Part shown: positions 44,301 to 54,349 of the stretch, one piece after another
Layout of the letters: every line of letters starts with the position of its first letter
Position numbering within the stretch: position 1 is the first letter of the stretch
Assembly: GCA_965223435.1 (NCBI GenBank)
Contig: CBDCWQ010000023.1
Location: forward strand, 1,612,001-1,676,000
DNA: 64,000 bases
Origin: CBDCWQ01 sp965223435
Lineage (GTDB): Bacteria; Myxococcota; Kuafuiibacteriia; Kuafuiibacteriales; Kuafuiibacteriaceae
Reading direction: 5' to 3'
Notes under the pieces: generated by a model
What the model was told of the DNA's origin: nothing
Databases searched by the model: none
Seen by the model: the letters and a program-made list of their open reading frames with translations, nothing else
Translations under genes and position numbers: made by a program

Positions 44301-47300
44301 TCATGTCGGAAAACGGGCGTCGCTACACCCTGATGAGTGCCGGCTGGACCGCACAAGGACTTGTGGAAGCCCGAAGCCCCTGGAAGCTCAAAGGCCCAGA
44401 CGGAGCCCCCCTGGCGATGGAGGATGAGGGCTGGGATTACTACGACATTCTTGACGCCATAGGATACGCCCACTTCGACTCCGAAGCGGTGGTCCAGGTT
44501 GCGCGTACCTACGAAGGCGAAACGTTCCGGTCGGACGATGAGAACCGGGTGCTTCCCCCCAAGAACCTCACCGAGGATGTGGTTCGCGTGCTGAAGCAGA
44601 AAGTTCAGGCCGAAAATATCGTGACGGAACACAATCTTGATGTGCTCGCCGTTTTAAACCACGCGCTCCAACACGCGGCCTTGCTGGGGCTTGACGATGT
44701 CGCGCATCTCACCGAATGGCGTGACGGCCTGAGACGCGGAATTTTTCGGGTTCTTTGGGATCGCGATGACCGACGCTGGCGGCAAGAGCTTGAAGGCGCA
44801 CTCGTTCGAAATGATACGAACCCCGAAAAGCAGGCCGACATTCGGGCTGCTCTTTCGCGAGGGGACTGGGGCCGCGTCGTGACCGGGGGAGAGCTTCGCG
44901 AGCGCACAGAGGCGTCGGAACGTGTTTTCGACTTCATTCCAAACAAGAACAATACAGCCATCGATAATTGCAGCTGGCTGTCGCTCTCTGTGGACTATGC
45001 GGCATTGACCAACCAGAAAGACGTCGATGCTTTGGCGCGGTGTCTGGAGTTTACGGCGCTGGCCTTTGGCAAAGACATCGCCTTCCGAGGTAAAACCTAC
45101 TACGGTGCGCACTACTTTTTTGATGGATTCGAAGATCGGTACATCGACGCAACGGACCGACAAGAGCAATCCTACCACCTGGAGGCCACGGCGGGCCTGA
45201 TCATGGGCCTTCTCGCTTTTGCTCGGCATCACCCAGACCACCCGAAGTCAGATTTTTTTGGTCAAGAAGCGCTTCGGCTGTGGGGTGGCGTCCAAACTTT
45301 TGTCAGGGATCACGACTTTCCCTATTCCAGTCAACGCATCGTCGACCTTTCAACCTTGTTGATTTCAAGTACCGCACTCATTTGGTTCATCGATTCCTAC
45401 CAGGCGTTCAATGAGCACGAATTGCCTATGACTCCGGACGGGGCTGAGAACGACCCCGCTACGGCAAGCGCGACGGTTGTCGTGCCTCCTTTTGGGGGTG
45501 CATTTCTCCTCGGGAGCCAAAACCTATTGCCAGAAGCCGGGCCAAGCTCCGTGGTGCAGCTTTCTGTTCTGAAATGGTTCTTGCAAATCACGGGCCCTCA
45601 GCTGGTCAAGGAGCCCATCAAAGAATTGGTCAAGGCGAGTGTGACTCGAGGTGCAGGAAAGGCGATCTCCACCCAAGCAGGCAAAGGTGTTGGCCAGGTG
45701 CTCGTGGGCGAGGTGATCTTGACGGGCCTCGGGGGGACGATCCTCGGGGCCGAAGCATCGAGAGCTTTACTTGAGTTTGTCGAGGAGCACCATCCGGTGT
45801 CGGTTCACAACATCTACGTGTGGACTTCCGATCTCCCGGTGGAGCCCCCCGCAGGATTCAAGGCGATTCACACGGACGTGTTTTTAGATCTCGAAGAGGT
45901 GCAAAGCATGTCGCTCGCAGAAAAGGCGCTTTTGGCGGAGTGGGCTCTGAGCCCCATTGACTGGTCGGCCCCAGCCACCTGGGGACGGGACCATGGGCCA
46001 CCGAAACCGCTTGTCGATTTGGCACGCGTGGCCGACATGCCGACAGATATCATCGTACGTCAGGGCCGAGGTGGCGTGGATGTGTTCTATGGCCCACGGA
46101 CTTCGAACGTAGGGGGCTATGTGATTGAACTCCGCCAAAACGGCGTGCAAGTGCTAGACCGCCATAGCGGCGATTCCTCGAGTGTTTCCGCGGAGCTGAG
46201 CCCGATCGAGCTTGCAGCCTTGCTGCGACTGCCGGAGTTGATTCGCGAATGGATCTTGCGCGCTCCTGAACCGAGCCAACGAGGCCTACTGGAGGAATAT
46301 CTGAGTCAATGGATCTTTAGCGTCGGCGCAAACCCCGTGCCGCCCTCACGTTTTCCGTCCAGTGGCCTGCCTACGATCACTGGCACAAGCAAGGAGGTAC
46401 CCCACGATTCCGATTCCGACGATCTTTTCGATAAGCCGCTTTCTGAAGCTGACGAACCTGGACCGCAAACACCGCGCTCCGAGTCTTTCGGAGATTCGGA
46501 GGTCGGTGCTCCCGTCGTCGAACGCGTTCAACTCAGGGACGGCGGTCGAACCCTCGTCTTTGCGATTCGGGGCGACATCGATATCGACAAAGACGAACTC
46601 TCGGTCGACTTCAGTCACGACCCCGCGCTGTTTGTCGATCGCCGAAAATGGATGGCCGTTGCGGCCGAATCAAATGAAATCTTTCGCGGCAATCCCATCA
46701 TTGAAGGCTACAACCCCGACGGGACGGTGCGCGTATCGGTTTCTTACCTCAGCATTGTGAGGCGCAGTGCATATATTGAAGACGTTCTCCTCAGAGCTGG
46801 AATGAACATCCGCCATCAACGGATAGTGTATGTTAGGCCGGTTCCGGGCTCCACGCTGTACGCGATTTTCTTCGTTGGCAAGGGCCTCAAGGGTATGAAT
46901 GCTCAAGTAGAGGCGGAGCTCGTCAAAAGCGCGCAGGGCCTGACTATTGAGGAGGTGAGGGAAAAAGCAGGTGAAGAGGCTTCGCCATTTTTTGCAGATC
47001 CCGAAACAACGTCAAAACGGGATGCTGTCCTCCAGGATGTTGAGAGCCCGCCGTCCCTTCCGGTTGAGATTCCGGCAATCAGAAGAGAGCTCATTACTCA
47101 AGTGATCTACCACCGAGCAAAACGATCGGGAGACTGGGTTGAGGTCTCCTTTCGAGCGCCTGACGACGTCCCCGACAATAAACCGCAGCACGTCATCTAC
47201 TTTATCAAAAAACGAAAGGGTGACGATCACCATACGCCGATCGACTACTTGGCGACGGAAGGTCCGTTGCTGCTCGGCCCTGGGGCAGAGGACACGGTGA

Positions 47301-47509
47301 TTGTGTCTGCTGAGTCTGGTCGAGAACACTCCGACCCAAACAGTGGGAAGCTTGCAAGCCGACTTGGCAAAGATTGGCGCAAGTTTTTAGAGCTCAAAGA
47401 GGAGGAAACCTTGGCCGTGGCCGTTTGGGTTGTCTCCAGGTCAAGCGTCGATCAACTGCCTGTGATCTTCAGCAGCGAAGTGGTGGAAATCGACATCCCC
47501 AACGACTAG
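41372..47509 (+). CDS. Giant secreted protein with PGWN domain, BNR-like propeller and glycosidase-like helical region
   Basis: About 2045 residues from the ATG at 41372 (AGAGG five bases upstream; ATG at 41369 is adjacent). Signal peptide MRRSTVFAALALGTTLSRAA. The N-terminus contains EPGWNLVSVS, the PGWN domain shared with the preceding gene. Then follows a sialidase-like region with Asp-box turns (SENGGQSFG, SVDGGASWS) up to ~680. From ~830 to 1370 the chain is helical with aromatic and Trp-rich motifs (WPFSWNTREDTWADARLVLGATAW), resembling six-hairpin glycosidases. The last ~650 residues are mixed, with no recognised domain. The stop overlaps the convergent protease gene by 4 bp. Function not assigned; a polysaccharide-processing role is inferred. 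Confidence 0.6.
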   Translation: MRRSTVFAALALGTTLSRAAWTAGESNGSTGFLEPGWNLVSVSFDGAEIPAPWRSQGIRIWPVSRGNAPTSRVDWPSSHSPGGLYSKGELFRGGYWVYADTGQAYEIQEVPSPLKPFSSIWKSGWRFLETGEADSKGGRLVRWDSSLSTYVPVGVFEDPKPGVGYFGFYPARDNPEWSGVSGAVPGAAASDEQARAGLVEAGQFEPSAVLTTVRGSGRLTRTALSQFPDRVFAHVAYAVRGHGRGGGDEIRYHQSDEAGKPGSFSLAHGWSLPNVDSARDLALSARGSRVSIAWIAYRDSGTQAGAKTQARVVVVQSENGGQSFGRRTTVRVSDAWKRGLAMAYDAHLNHHLVWGEANKAYYLRNLDGAPANVFDQEPLGRGGADGIEPNPGQTYRFERQVLHPSLHVGNDTVSIVARQTRLWDPRPVVQPAWAAAYDGGAIPGVEGWREGTWHEADEILLAQRRLKDGQTAQKRPDGTAPPGGLDKQQAAEPNAWRVSTVALVGAGAGDNQPSYPKLVAAPWGLVVVYEDGASANPNRRGHNAIRYQSSVDGGASWSTSQTIGTGYVPTVGVSKKGDIRALYYEPGLGQRGSIVGWSRDGIHEPWRGPTRFGSGRVKPIHWQSHGEGSDSLEGGVSLATQSELFFAAWIEQVEGRDRIVTSRASRSSEVVRYSLQVPERLTEGESIQISVAAENAYSMRVNSSDVVQVHAASSVFSADSATSLIPEPSTEAQSAEHFTEGGAHFAVPLIEGTATFFADPSNLQISGPAGLAELSTTPITDGMALLEGASGSPRLQFSASVDGNYEKAKWLRDQLWREGPLSSEGQPTGFQVEYQAVREGARATEGQAVDSSFLAKHERVWAYTQGIALAQYARIGSPDGDARAQALARTLCARAVRSVDSKTQTPVIQGWPFSWNTREDTWADARLVLGATAWVVHGLGLFLVSEAFQSLGPEEQSRRQDCYREALYGLEAHRRVVMSENGRRYTLMSAGWTAQGLVEARSPWKLKGPDGAPLAMEDEGWDYYDILDAIGYAHFDSEAVVQVARTYEGETFRSDDENRVLPPKNLTEDVVRVLKQKVQAENIVTEHNLDVLAVLNHALQHAALLGLDDVAHLTEWRDGLRRGIFRVLWDRDDRRWRQELEGALVRNDTNPEKQADIRAALSRGDWGRVVTGGELRERTEASERVFDFIPNKNNTAIDNCSWLSLSVDYAALTNQKDVDALARCLEFTALAFGKDIAFRGKTYYGAHYFFDGFEDRYIDATDRQEQSYHLEATAGLIMGLLAFARHHPDHPKSDFFGQEALRLWGGVQTFVRDHDFPYSSQRIVDLSTLLISSTALIWFIDSYQAFNEHELPMTPDGAENDPATASATVVVPPFGGAFLLGSQNLLPEAGPSSVVQLSVLKWFLQITGPQLVKEPIKELVKASVTRGAGKAISTQAGKGVGQVLVGEVILTGLGGTILGAEASRALLEFVEEHHPVSVHNIYVWTSDLPVEPPAGFKAIHTDVFLDLEEVQSMSLAEKALLAEWALSPIDWSAPATWGRDHGPPKPLVDLARVADMPTDIIVRQGRGGVDVFYGPRTSNVGGYVIELRQNGVQVLDRHSGDSSSVSAELSPIELAALLRLPELIREWILRAPEPSQRGLLEEYLSQWIFSVGANPVPPSRFPSSGLPTITGTSKEVPHDSDSDDLFDKPLSEADEPGPQTPRSESFGDSEVGAPVVERVQLRDGGRTLVFAIRGDIDIDKDELSVDFSHDPALFVDRRKWMAVAAESNEIFRGNPIIEGYNPDGTVRVSVSYLSIVRRSAYIEDVLLRAGMNIRHQRIVYVRPVPGSTLYAIFFVGKGLKGMNAQVEAELVKSAQGLTIEEVREKAGEEASPFFADPETTSKRDAVLQDVESPPSLPVEIPAIRRELITQVIYHRAKRSGDWVEVSFRAPDDVPDNKPQHVIYFIKKRKGDDHHTPIDYLATEGPLLLGPGAEDTVIVSAESGREHSDPNSGKLASRLGKDWRKFLELKEEETLAVAVWVVSRSSVDQLPVIFSSEVVEIDIPND

Positions 47510-50500
47510 TCGGTACACCCGAGGACCGCGCCCGCAGGCAAATGGCTATGAAGTTTGATGTCGTCGAGGCGCCCGTTTCCTCGTATCAAGAAGCCCTGGA
47601 CGGACACGATGATCTCGTCTGGGTCGGTTTGGCCCCCGTCCTCAAGATCCTGCCGAAGGTCACGGAAACAGGTTTGCCATTTCGAGCCGCTGCTTCGACC
47701 CAGGCCATGATGAATGTAGCGCGCGTTGGTGCCTTGTAAGTTTTCATCGACGGGAGAGTACCAGAGGTAGCGTGTCGCGCCTTTGTTCGTTCGTACTCGG
47801 ACGAAGATACGATAGTCACCAACGAGCTTTGTTGTCCACTCCATGACAAACTGGTGTTGGTTCTCCCAGGAGTGCTCAATGGATGGCAGCGCAAATCCGT
47901 ACTTGAGGCGCGAAGAGGCGGGCCCAATTTCTATCACCCGACTACCGCGCTCTTCATCGTAGACGTTGGACAGTGTGGTCTGGTCTTTGTCCCCACTATA
48001 GATACTCCAGCGGCTCGTGCGTTGACTCTCGGCGTCTTCGTAGACCGTGGTCGGGGCGGTTACGTGGCGAGCGGTGCGAGATGCGTTGAAGCGATGGGCT
48101 CCACTGAAGTAGGGGCTTTGGGCATCGCCTTCGACCGAACTGACAAAAGTGAGTAGACTCTGCGTCCCCGTCCGATCCGTTCTTGTTGAATAGAAATTCA
48201 TGATGAGGTCGAGCTTCCCGTCGTAGTCTACGTCGTCGATGAGGATGACTTCAGGTTGAGGGGCCAAGACATCGGTGCGCACACTTCCATCGCTTAAGAG
48301 CGTTCGGAGGGGTAGCGGATAGATTTTTGGGAAGTGTGGGGTTTGAAGCTCACGTCCTCGCCGATCGATGAGACGCAACTGATAGTCAAGAACGGCGCCC
48401 CGATTGGGCGGGGGGTGCCGACCGCTCACCAGAACCAAAAGCTCCTGATGGCCGTCGGAATCAAAGTCCGCCATGAGGACCCGCATAATATTCTCTGCGA
48501 GCGGACTTGAATCATCCCACGAAAAATCGGTCAGTTGCCAAATGGGCTGACCCGTATCGAGTCTGAACGCAGCCAAGACCGACCCCGATCCCACGGCAAT
48601 ATCCACCCGTCCATCCTCATCGAGATCTCCCAAAGCGAAACTGAGAAAGGCCGAGCTGCCTTTGTCTGTGGGGAAGGTTATTCTGCTAGCCGACTGACCT
48701 TTCATGTCGTAGATATCCAGTACGAATTCCCTCTTTCCCGAGGCGCTCTGATGAAAAAGACCGATTTCGTCGAGTCCATCTCCATCGATATCTACCGAAA
48801 ATAATCTTGCGCTCCGAGTATAACGTGTCGGAATGATTTTGAGACCTTCTGCGTCTAGGTCTACGCGCTTCGACCAGAGGAGCACATCTTCTTTGGTGAC
48901 CGCATCAAGCTGCAGCATGGTTCGATTGTCCTCGCGGTAGTGTGTTGCAACAATGATCTCTTTCGTGTGGGCCACACCGTCAAGTTCAGCGAGGGCAATT
49001 ATGGGGTTCCCCAAGGACCCCGAACTGGCGGTGAGGGTCCGGCTGAATTGATGATTTCCCGCTGCGTCTAGGACCTCCAAAGAAGTGACGTAGCTTCGCG
49101 ACGGCTTCGTCTCGTCGACTTCGATATGGGTTGTAACGGTCTCGCTTCCCCCGTCTCCGTCGAGATCTGCGACCAGGATTTCTTTGTCCGACCGCGGGGA
49201 TGCGTTCTTGGCGTGACCGGTGGCCGAGGCGATGAAAAAATCCGGCGCATCAAGCCGGACCATCGACCAGGGCGCCGGCGTGAACCAGGGTCCGGACAAG
49301 TTAGCGACGGTATGGTTACGAAGCTTCAAGGCGAGTTCCGCGCCCGAACCGGCCATCCCCACGATCTTCCGGTAGGAACCGCCGACAACATCTTCACGCA
49401 GGTGGAGGCTTTCTCCAAGCACCGTCCGGCGGCCTTCTAAGCTGGTCCTTACGAGCTCTGAAGTGAGAGGACACTCGATTGTCCCTTTCTTTTCATTTCT
49501 GGTGCACCGGGGAAGAGACTGATAGATCGTTTTCGAAGTCATGAGGCCTGGTTTGGGCGGCAGGAGGAGCAGCGGAGAAAGCGTGGCGAGTTCGAAGGCG
49601 CCGGGTACCATCAATGGAGAATGCGGTCGAAGATCAAAATCTACGTAGATTGATGTGCGCTCGGTCGAGACCTTCCCGTTGCTGTACTCTACCCTCAGCA
49701 CGAGGTCATAGCGATCGGATTTCGGCCCCAGGGTCTCCAGATCTAGGACGAGACCTTTTTCTAGAAACCCAGAAGACTCTTGGTTGTTCACCAAGACCCT
49801 GGTCTCCCCATGAAGATATGACTCTAGAGTAACTTCGTAGGTGTAGCCCATATTCGAACCATCTGTACCTCTGCCATCGAGCACACTATAGTTAAACGTG
49901 AGGCGCTCGCTTCCGTTGTAGACCGCAGATGCTTCGGTCGGTGGCTGCCAAATCTTAAGAAAATCAAACACAAAGCTAAGGGCGGATCTCCCGTTTATGC
50001 GCCCCGATTTCTCCGTCCTGAGTTCCACCGTATAGGGATCGTTTTCGGAAAGATATCTGACCGCAACGGGATTGATAATGCATCCCTCGGTCACAATGTC
50101 GCACGGTGACCTCCAAAGAGAACCAATACTTTCGATCTTGGAGACATACAAAGACCACTCATCATAAGAATCGGGCTCAAGATGTACCGTAAGGTGGGGG
50201 GCGCTCTCTTTCGAATTTGGTTCACGAACGGAAAGCTCGGCCATGCTCAATCGCGTCGATGCCATTTCAAGCAAGTTCTTGAGACTTAGGCGTCCAGCAC
50301 CGAGTTCCCTCGAATGGTAGGGCGCCGGTGACGCGAGTCCCAAAGCGAAAACGGAGTTTAATCGAGAGCTTTGAAGTAATTGCCGAGCGCTCGCTGGGCC
50401 GATGCGATTGCGGGCCTTTGCTTCGGTCAAGGAGGATATCAGCCCTGCTAACGCACCCGAGACGTGGGGCGCGGCCATAGAGGTACCATCTAAGCGCAAA

Positions 50501-51822
50501 TACTTGTCGTCGACGATCGCATTCTTTTTTTGCTTTTCGTAAGCGCTGCCCTCGGCGAGTAGTGAAAGAACGGAAACTCCGGGAGCCGTAATGTCAATAT
50601 CGCTTCCCCAATTGCTGAAAGTGGCCTTATCGCGAGAGCGCGGCCGAAAGGCGCCAACAGAAATGACGGAAGGTATGTTGGCAGGAACAAAGTCGTCGAC
50701 GGGTTGGTCTTTATTTCCCGCTGCGGCGACAAAAATGACATTGTTGACTCGCGCAAACTCAATCGCGTCGTCCATGATTCGGGGCGACACCCCTGAGTAC
50801 CCCCAGCTGGCATTGATGATACGGGCGCCATTTTCGACCGCGTAGACAATGGACTCTGCGAGATCTGGTGTCGTGCCCTGACCTGTGATTCCGAGACCGC
50901 GCAGCGCCATCACTTTGGCCTTGGGTGACACGCCGACAATCCCAATCCCATTGTTGGCCTCCGCGGCGATGATACCCGCCACATGGGTTCCATGGCCCGA
51001 ACGATCCGCCGGGTCATTGTCTGGTCCACGATCGTCGACCCCATCTTCTTTCTTTTCACTTCTTACGAAGTCCCATCCCCTAAAGTCGTCTATTTTTCCG
51101 TTGCCATCATCGTCAACGCCATTGCTCCTTCTGTCTGCTCCGTTGGCGTCTTGCCCTGTTTCGCCTTCATTTTCCCAGATATTGTTCGCGATATCGGAGT
51201 GCGTGTAGTCCACACCGCTATCGATAACGGCGACAACGACACCTTCACCGTGTCCGTAATTCGGACTTTGAAAGCCAGCGAGAAATTCAATGTCAGGATT
51301 GTATGCAGCACCTGTGCTCTTGTCCGCATCAAGTCCCACTTGCTCGGGAAATAGGGGGTCGTTGGGCGTGGAGAAGGCATAAAAAATTGCACTGGTTTCA
51401 GCGTATTCAATATCGGCGTCGTCGTTTAGGGCGTCGATTATCGCGGTAAGCTCGCCGGCTTTGGGTTCGTCGAGGGTCCATACCTCAATTCTGTCTAGAC
51501 CGAGATCCTCGGCCGATCGCTGAGGAGCCCTCGTAGCATTCTTTAGCGTTGAGTTTGTTGCAGGAGAAGATTTCAGCGTCGGCAAGGAGAATGCGGGTCT
51601 TCGGCGAGTGACCGTATATCTTTGACCACCGACCGAAACAGCCGAGCGCCGAGCTTTCTTAGGTGCCCCTTTTTTAGGTCTGCGAAGTTTTACGATGATT
51701 TCGACCGATCGGCGATTTTGGTCCGTTTCGGTCTCAGCGCCGGAAACCGATTGTCGCTCAGCCCCAACCTGGCACCCGAGTCCAAGCAAGAAGATACCGA
51801 AGGCACAAAAAAGGCGATGCAT
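47506..51822 (-). CDS. Subtilisin-family (S8) serine protease lipoprotein with FG-GAP-like repeats
   Basis: 1438 residues. The signal peptide ends LLGLGC17, a lipobox. A propeptide-like region follows to ~150. The catalytic domain has Asp201 (VVAVIDSGVDYTHSD), His277 (SGHGTHVAG), oxyanion Asn370 (AAAGN) and Ser448 (DGTSMAAPHVSG), the complete S8 set. The second half contains at least five FG-GAP/VCBS-type repeats (DLDGDGGSETVTT, DIDGDGLDEIGLF, DLDEDGRVDIAVG, DFDSDGHQELLVL, DYDGKLDLIMNF), expected to bind Ca2+ and form a propeller. Probably an outer-membrane or surface protease for protein scavenging. Catalytically complete. Confidence 0.93.
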   Translation of the reverse strand: MHRLFCAFGIFLLGLGCQVGAERQSVSGAETETDQNRRSVEIIVKLRRPKKGAPKKARRSAVSVGGQRYTVTRRRPAFSLPTLKSSPATNSTLKNATRAPQRSAEDLGLDRIEVWTLDEPKAGELTAIIDALNDDADIEYAETSAIFYAFSTPNDPLFPEQVGLDADKSTGAAYNPDIEFLAGFQSPNYGHGEGVVVAVIDSGVDYTHSDIANNIWENEGETGQDANGADRRSNGVDDDGNGKIDDFRGWDFVRSEKKEDGVDDRGPDNDPADRSGHGTHVAGIIAAEANNGIGIVGVSPKAKVMALRGLGITGQGTTPDLAESIVYAVENGARIINASWGYSGVSPRIMDDAIEFARVNNVIFVAAAGNKDQPVDDFVPANIPSVISVGAFRPRSRDKATFSNWGSDIDITAPGVSVLSLLAEGSAYEKQKKNAIVDDKYLRLDGTSMAAPHVSGALAGLISSLTEAKARNRIGPASARQLLQSSRLNSVFALGLASPAPYHSRELGAGRLSLKNLLEMASTRLSMAELSVREPNSKESAPHLTVHLEPDSYDEWSLYVSKIESIGSLWRSPCDIVTEGCIINPVAVRYLSENDPYTVELRTEKSGRINGRSALSFVFDFLKIWQPPTEASAVYNGSERLTFNYSVLDGRGTDGSNMGYTYEVTLESYLHGETRVLVNNQESSGFLEKGLVLDLETLGPKSDRYDLVLRVEYSNGKVSTERTSIYVDFDLRPHSPLMVPGAFELATLSPLLLLPPKPGLMTSKTIYQSLPRCTRNEKKGTIECPLTSELVRTSLEGRRTVLGESLHLREDVVGGSYRKIVGMAGSGAELALKLRNHTVANLSGPWFTPAPWSMVRLDAPDFFIASATGHAKNASPRSDKEILVADLDGDGGSETVTTHIEVDETKPSRSYVTSLEVLDAAGNHQFSRTLTASSGSLGNPIIALAELDGVAHTKEIIVATHYREDNRTMLQLDAVTKEDVLLWSKRVDLDAEGLKIIPTRYTRSARLFSVDIDGDGLDEIGLFHQSASGKREFVLDIYDMKGQSASRITFPTDKGSSAFLSFALGDLDEDGRVDIAVGSGSVLAAFRLDTGQPIWQLTDFSWDDSSPLAENIMRVLMADFDSDGHQELLVLVSGRHPPPNRGAVLDYQLRLIDRRGRELQTPHFPKIYPLPLRTLLSDGSVRTDVLAPQPEVILIDDVDYDGKLDLIMNFYSTRTDRTGTQSLLTFVSSVEGDAQSPYFSGAHRFNASRTARHVTAPTTVYEDAESQRTSRWSIYSGDKDQTTLSNVYDEERGSRVIEIGPASSRLKYGFALPSIEHSWENQHQFVMEWTTKLVGDYRIFVRVRTNKGATRYLWYSPVDENLQGTNARYIHHGLGRSSGSKWQTCFRDLRQDLEDGGQTDPDEIIVSVQGFLIRGNGRLDDIKLHSHLPAGAVLGCTD

Positions 51823-52633
51823 GCGTGCAAGTTAACATTGCGAAGAATCCTGTGTCGATGATTGTACTCACGGCTCTGTGTCTGATTGCATAAGGTGTGA
51901 CCATTTATCATTCGTGGTGTACAGTTCTGTCCGACTCTTTCGGCCTCTTTGGTTGCTTCGGTCGATCAGAGTGATCACTTTAGCCAGTCGTGATGATAAG
52001 CAGTAAGGCCGTTATCTCGAACTCGTAGCATGAGACATGGCAAGTTATGTTGATTTGGACGAAGGGCGGGGCGCGTGTCTGAGTACACAGTCGCTGCGGT
52101 CCGGATGCGTTTTTTAATGGCGGTCGTTTTTGCTCTACCGGCGCTTCGGCGCCGCGCGGAGGACTATCCGTTCGAGCCAGTTGATTCCGGAGCTGACCCG
52201 CATTGTTCGAACTGGCCTGGGTGAGCGCCGAGCGTCATCTGTGACCCAACCGGCGTCAGCTGGGCTGGTGGATCCGCGAGCACTAGGCAGCTGCAACCAG
52301 CCCGTAGTTTTGCGCACCCGGTCCCCGTTTTCTCGGAAAAACCCTCGTTCCGTGATTCGCAACAATCCTGCCGGTGTTTCGACCGATTTGGCTTTTTCTG
52401 TCAAGATGGTGGTCGTTGGGTTGGCTCAAAACACCAAAACTGAACCCCTTCGACCGGATATCGCCCAGTTATCCAGTCTTGACTATCGCAGGAGGACCGT
52501 TCTTAGTCTGGAGACATCAGTCACAGGCAGGAGGGCTTGCCCCTTCGACCCATGTAGCCGATTGGCCCGCGGCAGGCAGGATGCTGCGCATCTATGGAAT
52601 CAGCGGACGGAGCTCCGCTCTAAGGAAAGACTC
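51823..52633. other. Long divergent intergenic region
   Basis: About 810 bp between the protease gene (minus) and the hexosaminidase gene (plus). The hexosaminidase frame stays open back to 52130, but that stretch is Arg/Ser/Pro-rich with no signal or domain and precedes a good lipoprotein start, so I treat it as non-coding. It should carry both promoters and perhaps a long leader; no RNA motif recognised. Confidence 0.4.
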
Positions 52634-54349
52634 ATGCGAACAAAACGGTTTTCACAATGGGGTGCGTGCTTTGCGCGCCTTTGGGGCATTAGCGTGCTTA
52701 TGGCAACCATCGGGTGCCAAACGACCCGTGCCACAACTCGTGGCACAACATCGGCCGCACCAGGCCTGATTCCGAGCCCCAAGACCTTGAAAATGGACGA
52801 CGGCCACTTCAGCGTGGGCCCAAAAACCCGCATCGTGGTTCCCGCAGACGATGATGAGCTTTGGCACATGGCAGAGCGTTTGGCCGAACAACTGCGAGCG
52901 CACAAAGGACTCTCTTTGCCAGTCAACCGGTCGACCGAAGGCCAGGGCGGCAATGGAAACGCCGTCAAGCGAAATACCATCACCCTCAAGCGAACAACCG
53001 AAATTACCGGAAAAGAGGCCTATCAGCTTGAAATAGACTCGAGCGGTATACAGGTCCGCGCGCAAACCGCGGCGGGAATGTTCTATGGTGTCCAGACACT
53101 GCGCCAACTTTTGATGGCCGCATCCCCCTCGTCAGAAGCCGAATGGCAGCTCCCCGCGCTCCGAATTGAAGACGAGCCCCGTTTCTTGTACCGCGGCGTT
53201 CACCTCGACGTCGCTCGGCGCTTTTTTCCTATCGCCAAGATTAAGAAGCTCCTCGACGCCATGGCGCTCTATAAGCTCAATACCTTCCACTGGCATCTCA
53301 CTGATGACCAAGGTTGGCGGATCGAGATCAAAAAGTACCCCCGACTGACCTCGGTTGGAGCCTACCGAAAAGAAACGATGGTCGACAAAAACAAGGACCC
53401 CTACGTGGGCGACAACACCCCGCACGGCGGCTACTACACCCACGCCGAAGTTCGAGATCTCGTGGCGTACGCTGCGGAGCGCCACATCACCATCGTCCCA
53501 GAAATCGAGATGCCTGGACACTCCCTGGCCGCGCTTGCAGCCTATCCAGATCTTGCATGCACGCCTGGTCCCTTCGAGGTCGAACCTCGGTGGGGCATAT
53601 TCGAAGACATATACTGCCCCACGGAGCATACCTTTCAGTTTCTGGAAAACGTTCTGAGCGAGGTCATGGAGTTGTTTCCCAGTCGATACCTGCATGTAGG
53701 CGGCGACGAAGCGCCCAAGACCCGTTGGCGCTCCAATAAAGAAGCGCAAGCGCTTATGCTTCGAGAGGGCTTGGCCAACGAAGACGAACTGCAAAGCTAT
53801 TTCATCCAAAGAATTCAGCGATTCCTGAACCAGAAGGGGCGACGACTTATTGGTTGGGACGAAATCCTCGAGGGCGGCCTTGCGCCAGGCGCTACGGTGA
53901 TGTCCTGGCGGGGCACTGAGGGCGGCATCGAAGCCGCCCAAAAACGTCATGACGTCATCATGACCCCACACCGGCATCTGTATTTTGATTATTATCAGGA
54001 CGACCCCAAAAACGAGCCACTCGCCATCGGAGGCCTAACCCCCCTCTCCAAGGTCTACGCATTCGATCCCATCCCTCTAGAACTGAACAAGGACGAAGCC
54101 CGCCACATCCTGGGTGCCCAAGCCAACGTCTGGACCGAATACATGAAGACCTGGGACCACGTGGAGTATATGGTGTTCCCGCGACTGCTGGCGCTGTCTG
54201 AGGTCGTTTGGTCTCCGAAACAGGCCCGCGATTGGGACTTCTTCTCCGCTCGACTCCCGGTACACTACCGCCTCCTGGACGCGCTCAAGATCAACTACAG
54301 AAGGCCCAGTACTTCGGGTGGCTTGAATCAGGCGCACGTCACAAGGTAG
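52634..54349 (+). CDS. Beta-N-acetylhexosaminidase (GH20), lipoprotein
   Basis: 571 residues from the ATG at 52634, with AAGGAAAG just upstream and a lipobox (VLMATIGC28). GH20b-type N-terminal domain, then the catalytic barrel: RGVHLDVARRFFP, FHWHLTDDQGWRIEIKKYP, EIEMPGHSLAALAAYP and VGGDEAPKTRW with the Asp-Glu catalytic pair, later GWDEILEGG and QANVWTEY. It removes terminal GlcNAc/GalNAc from chitin oligomers or glycans outside the cytoplasm. Complete. It fits with the upstream sulfatase in breakdown of amino-sugar polysaccharides. Confidence 0.94.
   Translation: MRTKRFSQWGACFARLWGISVLMATIGCQTTRATTRGTTSAAPGLIPSPKTLKMDDGHFSVGPKTRIVVPADDDELWHMAERLAEQLRAHKGLSLPVNRSTEGQGGNGNAVKRNTITLKRTTEITGKEAYQLEIDSSGIQVRAQTAAGMFYGVQTLRQLLMAASPSSEAEWQLPALRIEDEPRFLYRGVHLDVARRFFPIAKIKKLLDAMALYKLNTFHWHLTDDQGWRIEIKKYPRLTSVGAYRKETMVDKNKDPYVGDNTPHGGYYTHAEVRDLVAYAAERHITIVPEIEMPGHSLAALAAYPDLACTPGPFEVEPRWGIFEDIYCPTEHTFQFLENVLSEVMELFPSRYLHVGGDEAPKTRWRSNKEAQALMLREGLANEDELQSYFIQRIQRFLNQKGRRLIGWDEILEGGLAPGATVMSWRGTEGGIEAAQKRHDVIMTPHRHLYFDYYQDDPKNEPLAIGGLTPLSKVYAFDPIPLELNKDEARHILGAQANVWTEYMKTWDHVEYMVFPRLLALSEVVWSPKQARDWDFFSARLPVHYRLLDALKINYRRPSTSGGLNQAHVTR

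Noticed and set aside
52130..52633. 168-codon N-terminal extension of the GH20 hexosaminidase
   Set aside because: The stretch has no protein-like character, whereas the ATG at 52634 has a ribosome binding site and begins a lipoprotein signal.
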